In this document: positions 1 to 6,045 of the stretch, in pieces
Layout of the letters: each line of letters opens with the position of its first letter
Numbering within the stretch: the stretch's first letter is position 1
Origin: a bacterium
Lineage (GTDB): Bacteria > UBA9089 > JASEGY01
Assembly: GCA_030019105.1 (NCBI GenBank)
Contig: JASEGY010000146.1
Span: 1 to 8,146, forward strand
Direction: 5' to 3'
Length of the DNA stretch: 8,146 bases
Translations under genes and position numbers: made by a program
The notes under the pieces: model-generated
What the model was told of the DNA's origin: nothing
Database searches by the model: none
What the model saw: the letters and a program-made list of their open reading frames with translations, nothing else

Positions 1-71
1 CCTAAACTCCAATCTTCAACCAACCCCAAAATCTTTTTCTTAAGCACTATACAACTTACAACAGATACCCA

Positions 72-1187
72 TTAAATTTGAAGAGGATACGTCCCAATCA
101 GCTCTTTCACCTGGCGATATTGCTCTACCTTGTAAGTGGAAGCCGAATCTCTTCTCTCCTTTCTTTCCCATTGGGAATAATGACCGGTCAAAAGGCAGAG
201 AACCTTTTTTAATCCGCTCTCCCGCACGGCCTTGATCACTCCGGCAAAGTTAGCCGCTCCTTCTGCGGAGGTGTTAATCCCGTAATGATTTAAAAGCGAG
301 ATTGCTTCCAGTATCTCCCCGGAGCTGACCCACCAGCCTCTTCCACCTGTCAGCCGGATCATTTTCAGTATTTCTTCTTTCCGCGGGGTATTTTTTACCC
401 CGAGATATCCAGCTAAACTTTCCTCTTCTTCACTATCAGGGCAACCACGCGATTTCGCCGAACATGTGGCTGTGTTTAAGCTATCTTCGACAAAATCCTT
501 TACTACCGAGGTGATCTTCCCTGATTGAACCGCATGTATCTGGGGGATTTGCCCGCTCCGGCCGTATTTCTCTTTAAGCTCGAGAAAGGCCCTTCCGATT
601 CCAAGCAAGGAACTGCCGGAGGTAGGAAAGACGAAGATGGCCTCCGGCTCAAGGCCCTTTTCGTGTATCTCAAAGCCAATAGATTTAAAGCCCTCGATAG
701 AGGCATCATCTACCGACGGCCGCAAATTGACCAGGTTAAAATGCCTGGCCGCATAACGGGCCATATTTATCGGTTTAGGCGTAGATATGACCACCGGCTC
801 GAATAGATTTAACTGCTCTATCTTAAATTTGGGGGTAAGGGGAGAGATAAAGACAACCAGCTTTATTCCCGCCAGGCGGCAGTAAGCGGCGGCTGATATA
901 GCCGCATTCCCGGATGAAGATATGACGAGCAGGTTTTTACCCTCCTGGTGATATTTAGAAACCTGGTAGGCTAATGATCGGGCCTTGTGGGACCCGGTTG
1001 GATTCAGGTCTTCTCTTTTGAACCAGAGGTGTTCCAAACCTAAGGATTCAGTCAGGGGCCTTATTTCAAGCTCCTTTGTCCAGCCTTCTTCCAGGGTAAG
1101 CTGGTAAGAGGGCTTAATATAAGGGGCATAAAGGTGAGCATATCTCCAGAGGTTGTATTTATCTTTTTCGATCATAAAGTCTTGCAT
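72..1187 (-). CDS. Threonine-synthase-like PLP-dependent enzyme (fold type II)
   Basis: A 371-residue fold type II pyridoxal-phosphate enzyme that resembles threonine synthase (O-phosphohomoserine to threonine, cytosolic). Visible motifs: the PLP lysine K68 in NPTGSHKAR (62-70), the cofactor-side loop SSSGNAA (90-96), EGFKSIGFEI (165-174, matching the family's EGxKTIAYE), the glycine-rich phosphate loop PTSGSS (188-193), and a late SAEGAANFAG block. The usual threonine synthase motif is GSFKDRG; here it is GSHKAR, with His before the Lys as in TrpB-type enzymes, so the substrate may differ. The start lies one base after the flgL stop and has no clear ribosome binding site, which suggests translational coupling to flgL; an in-frame Met at residue 5 is a less likely alternative start. 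The family is secure; the exact reaction is not. A dedicated role in flagellar modification is possible but unsupported. Confidence 0.8.
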   Translation of the reverse strand: MQDFMIEKDKYNLWRYAHLYAPYIKPSYQLTLEEGWTKELEIRPLTESLGLEHLWFKREDLNPTGSHKARSLAYQVSKYHQEGKNLLVISSSGNAAISAAAYCRLAGIKLVVFISPLTPKFKIEQLNLFEPVVISTPKPINMARYAARHFNLVNLRPSVDDASIEGFKSIGFEIHEKGLEPEAIFVFPTSGSSLLGIGRAFLELKEKYGRSGQIPQIHAVQSGKITSVVKDFVEDSLNTATCSAKSRGCPDSEEEESLAGYLGVKNTPRKEEILKMIRLTGGRGWWVSSGEILEAISLLNHYGINTSAEGAANFAGVIKAVRESGLKKVLCLLTGHYSQWERKERRDSASTYKVEQYRQVKELIGTYPLQI

Positions 1188-1188
1188 T

Positions 1189-2559
1189 TTATAGAAAATC
1201 CATCAAGGTGGGTCGAATCAGTCTTGCGCCGGAGGAGAGGGCTGCCTGCTGGATGGATTCGGCCAGCTTCAGATCCATAATAGTCTCGGCAAGATCAGCC
1301 CCTTCGGTCTCGGCCAGGACTTCGCGGGTGTGGAGCTTGTAGTCCTCCTGGCGGCTTTCCATCACCTCAAAGCGGTTTACCCTGGCCCCCAGGTCGGCCT
1401 GGTGAGATAAGAGGTTATTTAAACCCCAGTTCAGCCGCTGAATGTCTTGATTGGAAATAGCTCGGGCATCGGCTTCATTAGTGGCGGCCTGAAAGAGATG
1501 ATTCCTCAGGTCGATTAAGGTATCAAAAAGACTGATCCTTACCTCCTCAAACTTGGCCGTAGAAGGGGTATAGATATTATTGGGCGAGGCGCTTTCATCA
1601 ATGAATCCTAATTTTTTTAATAGGTTGCCGCCACCCACATCCTCAAGCCAGACCTCGGAAGGGGATTTAGCCGTCAAGACCATGCGGTCAATCCTGGGAC
1701 CGGAGAGGTCGGAATCTATGCTCGCGGTGACCCCTGCCTCAGCCGTGTTGATCCGGTCAGCAATATCAGCCAGGGAATCGACCCCGGCATTGTAGAATAT
1801 TTCATAGCCGTTGATCCGAAAGAGACCGGTCCCCGTCGGCCCTGAAGGGTCACCAACAGCCCCATTGTATGCCTCAGAGGAATTAAGGGTAATATTGGCA
1901 TCGCGAATGACCTCACTCTGCATGGTGATCTTATGGGCTGTGATAAAAAATAGATCATCTCCAACCGTATTAACAGCCAATTTTGTTCCCTCATCGATCT
2001 CCCGCATAAGTCCTACCTGATTGCCGTGATAGGTCACCCGGGTAATCCGGTCGGCATTGATTCCTCCGACAGGACAGTCAGTTAAATCAGATTCCTGGCC
2101 CTCATCCCGGCCATAAGCCACTTCAAAGGGTTTGGTCAGTGTCTTAGCTCCGGCAAATACATAGCGGTTATTGAAGTTCATATTGCCCAGGTCAACCATC
2201 TCTTGCAGGATTTGATCTATCTCGTAACCAATCGCCATCCGGTCCGGGTTAGCGTAAGGATCATTAGCTCCCTGTACCGCTAAGGTCCTGACCCGATGAA
2301 GGATACTGGATACGTCCGACATGGTTTTATCGACCGTATTCATCCACATAAGCCCATCAGTGATGTTACGTTGAAACTGTTCCTGTTTGGTCAGATTCGT
2401 CCGAAGTCGCATACTGTCGGTCGCGGCTACCGGGTCATCTCCCGGAAAACGAAAGTCTCTTCCTGAAGAGAGCTTGTAATTCAGGTCGTCCAGGTCTTCA
2501 AAACTTTTCTGAATATTGGTTAATACGCTTCGATGAACCATTATATTTGAAATACGCAT
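1189..2559 (-). CDS. flgL: Flagellar hook-associated protein 3 (FlgL), hook-filament junction
   Basis: FlgL is exported by the flagellar type III system and forms the second ring of the hook-filament junction, under the filament. The N-terminus (MRISNIMVHR, then SSGRDFRFPGDDP at 31-43 and a helical stretch to about 140) and the C-terminus (RVNRFEVMESR, then LAETEGADLAETIMDLKLAE at about 415-434) are the conserved flagellin-like helical ends. At 456 residues it is longer than the roughly 300 usual; the extra lies in the middle and includes an IN-type module (247-282) followed by GNLLKKLG (311-318). The start at 2559 is chosen because GAGGTGA lies 5 nt upstream and the family N-terminus begins there. 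The frame stays open upstream to 2787, but that part only translates simple repeats and should not be annotated. It lies downstream of flgK and is closely followed by the PLP enzyme gene. Confidence 0.95.
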   Translation of the reverse strand: MRISNIMVHRSVLTNIQKSFEDLDDLNYKLSSGRDFRFPGDDPVAATDSMRLRTNLTKQEQFQRNITDGLMWMNTVDKTMSDVSSILHRVRTLAVQGANDPYANPDRMAIGYEIDQILQEMVDLGNMNFNNRYVFAGAKTLTKPFEVAYGRDEGQESDLTDCPVGGINADRITRVTYHGNQVGLMREIDEGTKLAVNTVGDDLFFITAHKITMQSEVIRDANITLNSSEAYNGAVGDPSGPTGTGLFRINGYEIFYNAGVDSLADIADRINTAEAGVTASIDSDLSGPRIDRMVLTAKSPSEVWLEDVGGGNLLKKLGFIDESASPNNIYTPSTAKFEEVRISLFDTLIDLRNHLFQAATNEADARAISNQDIQRLNWGLNNLLSHQADLGARVNRFEVMESRQEDYKLHTREVLAETEGADLAETIMDLKLAESIQQAALSSGARLIRPTLMDFL

Positions 2560-2564
2560 AAGAA

Positions 2565-2571
2565 TCACCTC
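2565..2571 (-). promoter_or_regulatory. Ribosome binding site of flgL
   Basis: GAGGTGA on the minus strand, 5 nt before the ATG at 2557-2559. It fixes the flgL start and excludes the 76-codon upstream extension through the repeat arrays. The 9-bp array begins 9 bases upstream of it. Confidence 0.8.
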
Positions 2572-2580
2572 GCTTTCGGA

Positions 2581-2652
2581 AGGACATAAAGGACATAAAG
2601 GACATAAAGGACACAAAGGACATAAAGGACACAAAGGACACAAAGGACACAA
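2581..2652. repeat. 9-bp tandem repeat, 8 copies (AGGACATAA / AGGACACAA)
   Basis: Eight contiguous 9-bp units on the plus strand, followed by a partial unit (AGAC, 2653-2656). Only one position varies, giving cataa or cacaa in the order T T T C T C C C. On the flgL transcript it reads as TTGTGTCCT/TTATGTCCT units and does not form hairpins. It ends close to the flgL ribosome binding site, so changes in copy number could alter flgL translation spacing or mRNA context. Being a multiple of three bases, it keeps an upstream reading frame open. Confidence 0.97.
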
Positions 2653-2671
2653 AGACTTGGCAAGAATCCAT

Positions 2672-2773
2672 AATCCGCAATTCGCAATTCGCAATTCGCA
2701 ATCCGCAATCCGCAATCCGCAATTCGCAATTCGCAATCCGCAATCCGCAATCCGCAATCCGCAATCCGCAATC
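2672..2773. repeat. 7-bp tandem repeat, 14 copies (AATCCGC / AATTCGC), abutting the flgK stop codon
   Basis: Fourteen complete heptads at 2672-2769 plus AATC, ending on the base next to the flgK stop codon. One position varies (C or T). From 2672 the order is C T T T C C C T T C C C C C. Heptads 3-7 (2686-2720) and 8-12 (2721-2755) are identical 35-bp blocks, so part of the array grew by duplicating five units at once. Heptads of the same family make the outer arms of the inverted repeat between flgN and flgK. Confidence 0.97.
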
Positions 2774-5029
2774 TTACGCCTGTCCAAGAGTCATAACCCT
2801 ATCCAGCACCCGGTTAATAGTGGCCACAAAGCGGGCCACGGCAGAATAGCCCTGTTGGTAACGAATCAGGTTGGTCATCTCTTCATCAAGGGAAACACCA
2901 CTGATAGAATCCCTGAGATTCTTCAGGTTTTCCATATAGAGCTCTCGATTTTCCACCTCCCGGCTCGCCTCAGCAGTATTTGCTCCGACTTTGGCCACTA
3001 CGCCGGAAAAGAAGTCATCAAAATTAGCGGTTCCTTCGGCCAGATAGAGCCTTCCCTTTATCCCGGCCATCGCTAAGGCATTAGAGCCATCACCTTCTCC
3101 ATTAGAAATATCGGCAATTCCATCCAGGGGGTCGGAATTGTCAATCCCTTTGGCCGCAGCAATCCGGTCGACATTCTCCTTGATCCTGGCAGAAACAGAC
3201 ATCTGAGTGGCGGCACCGGTAATAGGCACTCCAACCCAATCAGCGGCCAAATTATCCCGGGCATTTGGATTATAGGTGTCATAGTTTTTATCGTCTTTCA
3301 AGATACCCAATTTTTCAAGCAGATTGCCGTGTAAAGGAGTCGGATCCTCAGGCGAGATATTAACCGCGGTAAAGAAACCTACCTTGCCGGGTGTACTGGA
3401 GGTATCTTCACTAAGAACCAGATCATTTCCTAACACCTTATTTTCAAGGGTAAACCGGTCATTTTTTTCATCATACTCCAGAACAACGCCGGCTTTAGAA
3501 TGATTAATGGCCTGCATAAGATCCGATACTGAACCATAATTAGCTAGACTAAAGGTGACATTATTAACAGTTATCTTTCCGCCCACATCCTGTCCAAAAT
3601 TGGCCGAATCCAGCCCTCCATTCAGATCCACTGTACCTGTTCCTGAGACAACTTCCTTTTGGCTTCTAACGTATTTCCATTCTTTAGGATCATCGCTCAG
3701 GGAAGTTATCTCAAAACCACTTTCGGCGGTAGCCGTCAGGGTAAGCCGATGAGCCGGACTAATAGAGGCCACCACACCGGCTTTGGTTTCATTAATCCGG
3801 TCAACGATCTCTTTCAGGCTGTCCACTGAGGCATCATAATTAATAAATGTCCCATTGATCTCAAAGCTTCCTTTGGAGGTCAAGGGGTTGTCAGGATCAG
3901 TGTAAGGAGAGAAAAAGTAAGGGTTGTAGGGGTCGTTATTTCCATCTAACCCTAAAAGAGGTTTGTCTGTTTGATGAATATATTCAGAACCGGTGACTTT
4001 ATAAACTCCTTTGGCACTTTCCTTAACCGGGGCTGGATCAAAAAAGTCAAGGCCTGTTGAGCCATCCAGGCCAAACCCGCTTCGATGCACCTCGTTGATT
4101 CGATCAATCAGAGTAATGGCCAGTTCATCCATGGCCCTCAGATTCTCAGGAATAACATCATCCCTGACCTCAATGAGGCCTTTTAATTTACCGGCCTTGA
4201 TATAGACGGTATCTCGGGTATCTTCGTGAATGATCTTAGTTAAGGCTGAATTGGACCTGTCTTGTTCCGTCCCTAACCTGAAGGCCATCTCTCCTTGCAC
4301 CAAAAGCTTGCCATCAATGGTAAGAGAGAAATCATCTTCATCTGTTCGAGCTATGATCACATCAGACAATCCGGCTGCTTTCTGGACCAGCACCTCCCGT
4401 TTATCCATCATATCATTGGGGTTTTCCCCATTGGCCCGGGCAATCTGGATACTGCGGTTAAGTTCAGCAATATTTTTGGCAAAGTCATTAATTTCTTCTA
4501 CCCTGACCTTGACTTGTTTATCGATATCATCACGCAGAAATTGCATCTGACTGTAGCTGTGCCGGATAACACCGGCCAGTGAGTCTCCCCTGGCCACTAC
4601 CATCGCCCTTGAGGCCTTACTTTCAGGGTCGTTATTCAGGTCCTGCATGGACTCCCAGAATTGATTTAAGGCTTGACGTAAGTTAGTATCTTGAGGTTCA
4701 TTAAAGATAAGCTCCAGTTGGTGAAGTTTATCGCTGCGGCCTTCCCATTTCGAGAGATTTTGCTGCTCAAAGGCCATGCGGTCGTCCAAAAACACATCTC
4801 GAACACGAAGGATAAAGCTGACGCTTGATCCGGTGCCTATTTGGCCGGGAAGATTGGGGTTATCAATACCAGGGGGATAAAGAGGACTATCTGCGGATAA
4901 TTCTACCTGTTGGCGGGAATAGCCTTCTGTATTAGCATTAGCAATATTATGCCCCACTACATTTAAGGCCTTTTGGTGGGCCATAATACCTTGTTTGCCG
5001 ATTTCCAGTGCACTAAAAGTCGAACCCAT
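2774..5029 (-). CDS. flgK: Flagellar hook-associated protein 1 (FlgK), hook-filament junction
   Basis: FlgK forms the first junction ring on the hook tip and is secreted by the flagellar export apparatus with FlgN as chaperone. The N-terminus carries the rod/hook signature ALNVVGHNIANANTEGYSRQ (21-40); the C-terminus ends in the matching helix SLDEEMTNLIRYQQGYSA (713-730) and ATINRVLDRVM. At 751 residues it is about 200 longer than the enterobacterial protein. The central region (about 386-580) contains two IN-type modules (389-424 and roughly 485-520) and GNLLEKLG (568-575), the same elements seen in FlgL. The ATG at 5029 is preceded by AAGGAGGT. The upstream gene is flgN-like, 259 bases away across a structured repeat; flgL follows after two tandem arrays. 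Confidence 0.97.
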   Translation of the reverse strand: MGSTFSALEIGKQGIMAHQKALNVVGHNIANANTEGYSRQQVELSADSPLYPPGIDNPNLPGQIGTGSSVSFILRVRDVFLDDRMAFEQQNLSKWEGRSDKLHQLELIFNEPQDTNLRQALNQFWESMQDLNNDPESKASRAMVVARGDSLAGVIRHSYSQMQFLRDDIDKQVKVRVEEINDFAKNIAELNRSIQIARANGENPNDMMDKREVLVQKAAGLSDVIIARTDEDDFSLTIDGKLLVQGEMAFRLGTEQDRSNSALTKIIHEDTRDTVYIKAGKLKGLIEVRDDVIPENLRAMDELAITLIDRINEVHRSGFGLDGSTGLDFFDPAPVKESAKGVYKVTGSEYIHQTDKPLLGLDGNNDPYNPYFFSPYTDPDNPLTSKGSFEINGTFINYDASVDSLKEIVDRINETKAGVVASISPAHRLTLTATAESGFEITSLSDDPKEWKYVRSQKEVVSGTGTVDLNGGLDSANFGQDVGGKITVNNVTFSLANYGSVSDLMQAINHSKAGVVLEYDEKNDRFTLENKVLGNDLVLSEDTSSTPGKVGFFTAVNISPEDPTPLHGNLLEKLGILKDDKNYDTYNPNARDNLAADWVGVPITGAATQMSVSARIKENVDRIAAAKGIDNSDPLDGIADISNGEGDGSNALAMAGIKGRLYLAEGTANFDDFFSGVVAKVGANTAEASREVENRELYMENLKNLRDSISGVSLDEEMTNLIRYQQGYSAVARFVATINRVLDRVMTLGQA

Positions 5030-5040
5030 CTATTTATCCC

Positions 5041-5048
5041 ACCTCCTT
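5041..5048 (-). promoter_or_regulatory. Ribosome binding site of flgK
   Basis: AAGGAGGT on the minus strand, 11 nt before the flgK ATG; this is long spacing for a near-perfect anti-16S match. The foot of the long inverted repeat (left arm from 5055) lies only 6 bases upstream, so folding of the intergenic RNA could expose or shield this site. Confidence 0.75.
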
Positions 5049-5054
5049 GTGTGC

Positions 5055-5288
5055 CGATTTCGGATTTCGGATTTCGGATTGCGGATTTCGGATTATTCCG
5101 ATTGCGGATTAAATACTGGTCGTGGCGATGGTCATCGTTTCGGCCACTGGTGCTTGACCTTATGGGTATTGTAGTTGCAGAGCTTGCTCTGCCGTAATGT
5201 CGAGCAAGCTCGACCACTACATAAGGCCGAAACGATGACCGTGGCCCTGGTCGCCATTCCGCAATCCGCAATCCGAAATCCGAAATCG
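5055..5288. repeat. Nested inverted repeat filling the flgN-flgK intergenic region; outer 31-bp heptad arms
   Basis: Left arm 5055-5085 and right arm 5258-5288 are reverse complements with one mismatch (5074 against 5269); the outermost 19 bases match perfectly. The arms are made of (T/G)CGGATT heptads, the same family as the flgK-flgL array. Heptads continue more loosely on the left to about 5111. Inside lie the 16-bp arms at 5130-5145/5225-5240 and two hairpins. The right arm ends on the base adjacent to the flgN stop codon and the left arm ends close to the flgK ribosome binding site. In the flgN-flgK transcript the whole spacer should fold into one branched structure. There is no T-run, so a simple intrinsic terminator is not supported. 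Confidence 0.92.
5130..5240. repeat. Palindromic element, copy 1: 16-bp arms around a two-hairpin core
   Basis: GGTCATCGTTTCGGCC (5130-5145) and its exact reverse complement (5225-5240). The core has CCTTAT (5158-5163)/ATAAGG (5221-5226, overlapping the first two bases of the right arm), then GTAGT (5171-5175)/ACTAC (5216-5220) enclosing two adjacent hairpins: GCAGAGCTTGCTCTGC (5177-5192) and GTCGAGCAAGCTCGAC (5199-5214). This predicts a cruciform or three-way-junction shape. The same outer arms occur at 5849-5864/5925-5940 around an unrelated core, so this is a mobile or amplified modular family rather than a one-off hairpin. Confidence 0.93.
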
Positions 5289-5783
5289 TTAGGCCTGCTG
5301 GTTAAGGAGGAGATTTAATCCTCTTCCTTCTTTCTTTCCTTGATGCCCGTAAACTATGGCATTACCATCGACAATAGTTCTAAGCAATAGTCTGGTTAAG
5401 GCTAACGAATCTTCAACCAGGCGTTCATTTACCTTATTTAATGCCGCCAGTTCTTTTATGGTAGAAAGGAGATTATCTCCCATTCGTTTAAGTCGATTAG
5501 TATGTGAGGATGGGGCTAATTCCACGATTTTCTTTAAGGTCAATTCCTTAGTAGAAAGCCGCCATAATTTGGCCAGAATGTCTAAGATATTCAGGCGATC
5601 CGTTTCTGCCTTTCTGACGTCAACTATTAACTCCTCCTCTTTTCTTACTACCTGGGAGAGTTTGTCAATATCTCTACTCAAAATCGCCTGTTGCTTAGTT
5701 AGAGAGATATCGAAAAGGTCTTGATAAAGTTCACTTTCCAGGTTAATTGTTCTCTCAAGTTTATCTAAAAAATCAGCCGGCAT
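5289..5783 (-). CDS. flgN: FlgN-like flagellar export chaperone
   Basis: A 164-residue, charged, mostly helical protein without signal peptide or membrane segment. FlgN is a cytoplasmic chaperone that binds the C-terminal helices of FlgK and FlgL and delivers them to the export gate. The N-terminal half (FLDKLERTINLESELYQDL, then a KQQAILSRDIDKLSQVVRKE stretch at about 30-49) has the FlgN pattern of long amphipathic helices with a conserved 'commit to K/E-rich helix' layout; the identification rests on this, on length and on position directly upstream of flgK. The start at 5783 has AGGAGGA (5791-5797) 7 nt upstream. A sigma-28-like promoter lies just before it. The commonly adjacent flgM (anti-sigma-28) is not here; the gene upstream is a divergent toxin-antitoxin pair. 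Confidence 0.85.
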   Translation of the reverse strand: MPADFLDKLERTINLESELYQDLFDISLTKQQAILSRDIDKLSQVVRKEEELIVDVRKAETDRLNILDILAKLWRLSTKELTLKKIVELAPSSHTNRLKRMGDNLLSTIKELAALNKVNERLVEDSLALTRLLLRTIVDGNAIVYGHQGKKEGRGLNLLLNQQA

Positions 5784-5804
5784 TTTGTAATCCTCCTATA
5801 ATAT

Positions 5805-5831
5805 TTATCGGCAATTAAGGGGAAAAGGTTG
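5805..5831 (-). promoter_or_regulatory. Sigma-28 (FliA)-like promoter for flgN-flgK-flgL
   Basis: On the minus strand, GCCGATAA (5812-5805) equals the enterobacterial sigma-28 -10 consensus. With the canonical 11-nt spacer, the -35 position holds CAACCTTT (5831-5824), 5 of 8 matches to TAAAGTTT. These flagellar genes are classic late, sigma-28-dependent genes in enteric bacteria. The caveat is that transcription would begin near 5798, leaving a leader of about 15 nt with the ribosome binding site at its very 5' end. Confidence 0.65.
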
Positions 5832-5834
5832 AAT

Positions 5835-5954
5835 GAGATTTCGGCTTTGGTCATCGTTTCGGCCATTGTGACTCTCCAGAAACCAGGTTTCTTCAAGAAA
5901 CATGGTTTCTTTAGCGCTATAAGTGGCCGAAACGATGAACAAGGCCGAGATTTC
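5835..5954. repeat. Palindromic element, copy 2, between the divergent promoters
   Basis: Left arm 5835-5864 and right arm 5925-5954 are 30-base inverted repeats with about four differences, three of which would still be G-U pairs in RNA. The inner 16 bases are GGTCATCGTTTCGGCC, identical to copy 1; the right partner has one change (5939). The core differs from copy 1: hairpins AGAAACCAGGTTTCT (5878-5892) and AAGAAACATGGTTTCTT (5895-5911), then the palindrome AGCGCT (5913-5918). The element stops 3 bases from the sigma-28-like -35 on one side and 2 bases from the TTGACA box on the other. Confidence 0.92.
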
Positions 5955-5956
5955 TA

Positions 5957-5985
5957 TTGACAGAGAACTACCTATGTGCTATAGT
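5957..5985 (+). promoter_or_regulatory. Sigma-70-type promoter for the antitoxin-toxin(-moeA) operon
   Basis: TTGACA (5957-5962) is a perfect -35 box, followed by 17 bases and TATAGT (5980-5985), which matches TATAAT at five of six positions. The start of transcription would be near 5992, giving a leader of about 54 nt before the antitoxin ATG. Confidence 0.85.
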
Positions 5986-5995
5986 AACTTATAGC
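5978..5995. promoter_or_regulatory. Operator-like palindrome over the -10 box
   Basis: GCTATAGTAACTTATAGC: 6-bp arms GCTATA/TATAGC around a 6-base centre, covering the -10 box and the expected transcription start. Toxin-antitoxin operons are usually repressed by their own antitoxin binding such a palindrome, so this is the likely autoregulatory site. Binding is inferred. Confidence 0.6.
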
Positions 5996-6045
5996 TTTTG
6001 TAATTCCTCAAGGTTTACCTTTAGGAAAGGAGAGGTGAAAAAAAT

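Noticed and set aside
1..71. Possible terminator downstream of the PLP enzyme gene
   Set aside because: No inverted repeat with a T-run is visible in these bases; the terminator, if any, is outside the window.
525..806. Plus-strand open frame of 93 codons inside the PLP enzyme gene
   Set aside because: Antisense shadow of a clearly conserved gene; no supporting start signal or family features.
2581..2773. CRISPR array
   Set aside because: Units are 7 and 9 bp and contiguous, without spacers; no cas genes in the window.
2560..2787. N-terminal extension of FlgL (76 codons, mostly RIADCG-type and CPLCPL-type repeats)
   Set aside because: It only translates the 7-bp and 9-bp arrays, which happen to stay open; the FlgL family start and a good ribosome binding site are at 2559.
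2657..3076. Plus-strand open frame of 139 codons across the heptad array
   Set aside because: Its N-terminus is array translation and the rest is antisense to flgK; no ribosome binding site or family resemblance.
4230..4582. Plus-strand open frames within flgK
   Set aside because: Overlap conserved FlgK coding sequence on the other strand and read as low-complexity serine/leucine-rich shadow translations.
5130..5240. Intrinsic terminator between flgN and flgK
   Set aside because: Strong hairpins but no T-run after the stem on either strand, and flgK has no visible promoter of its own.
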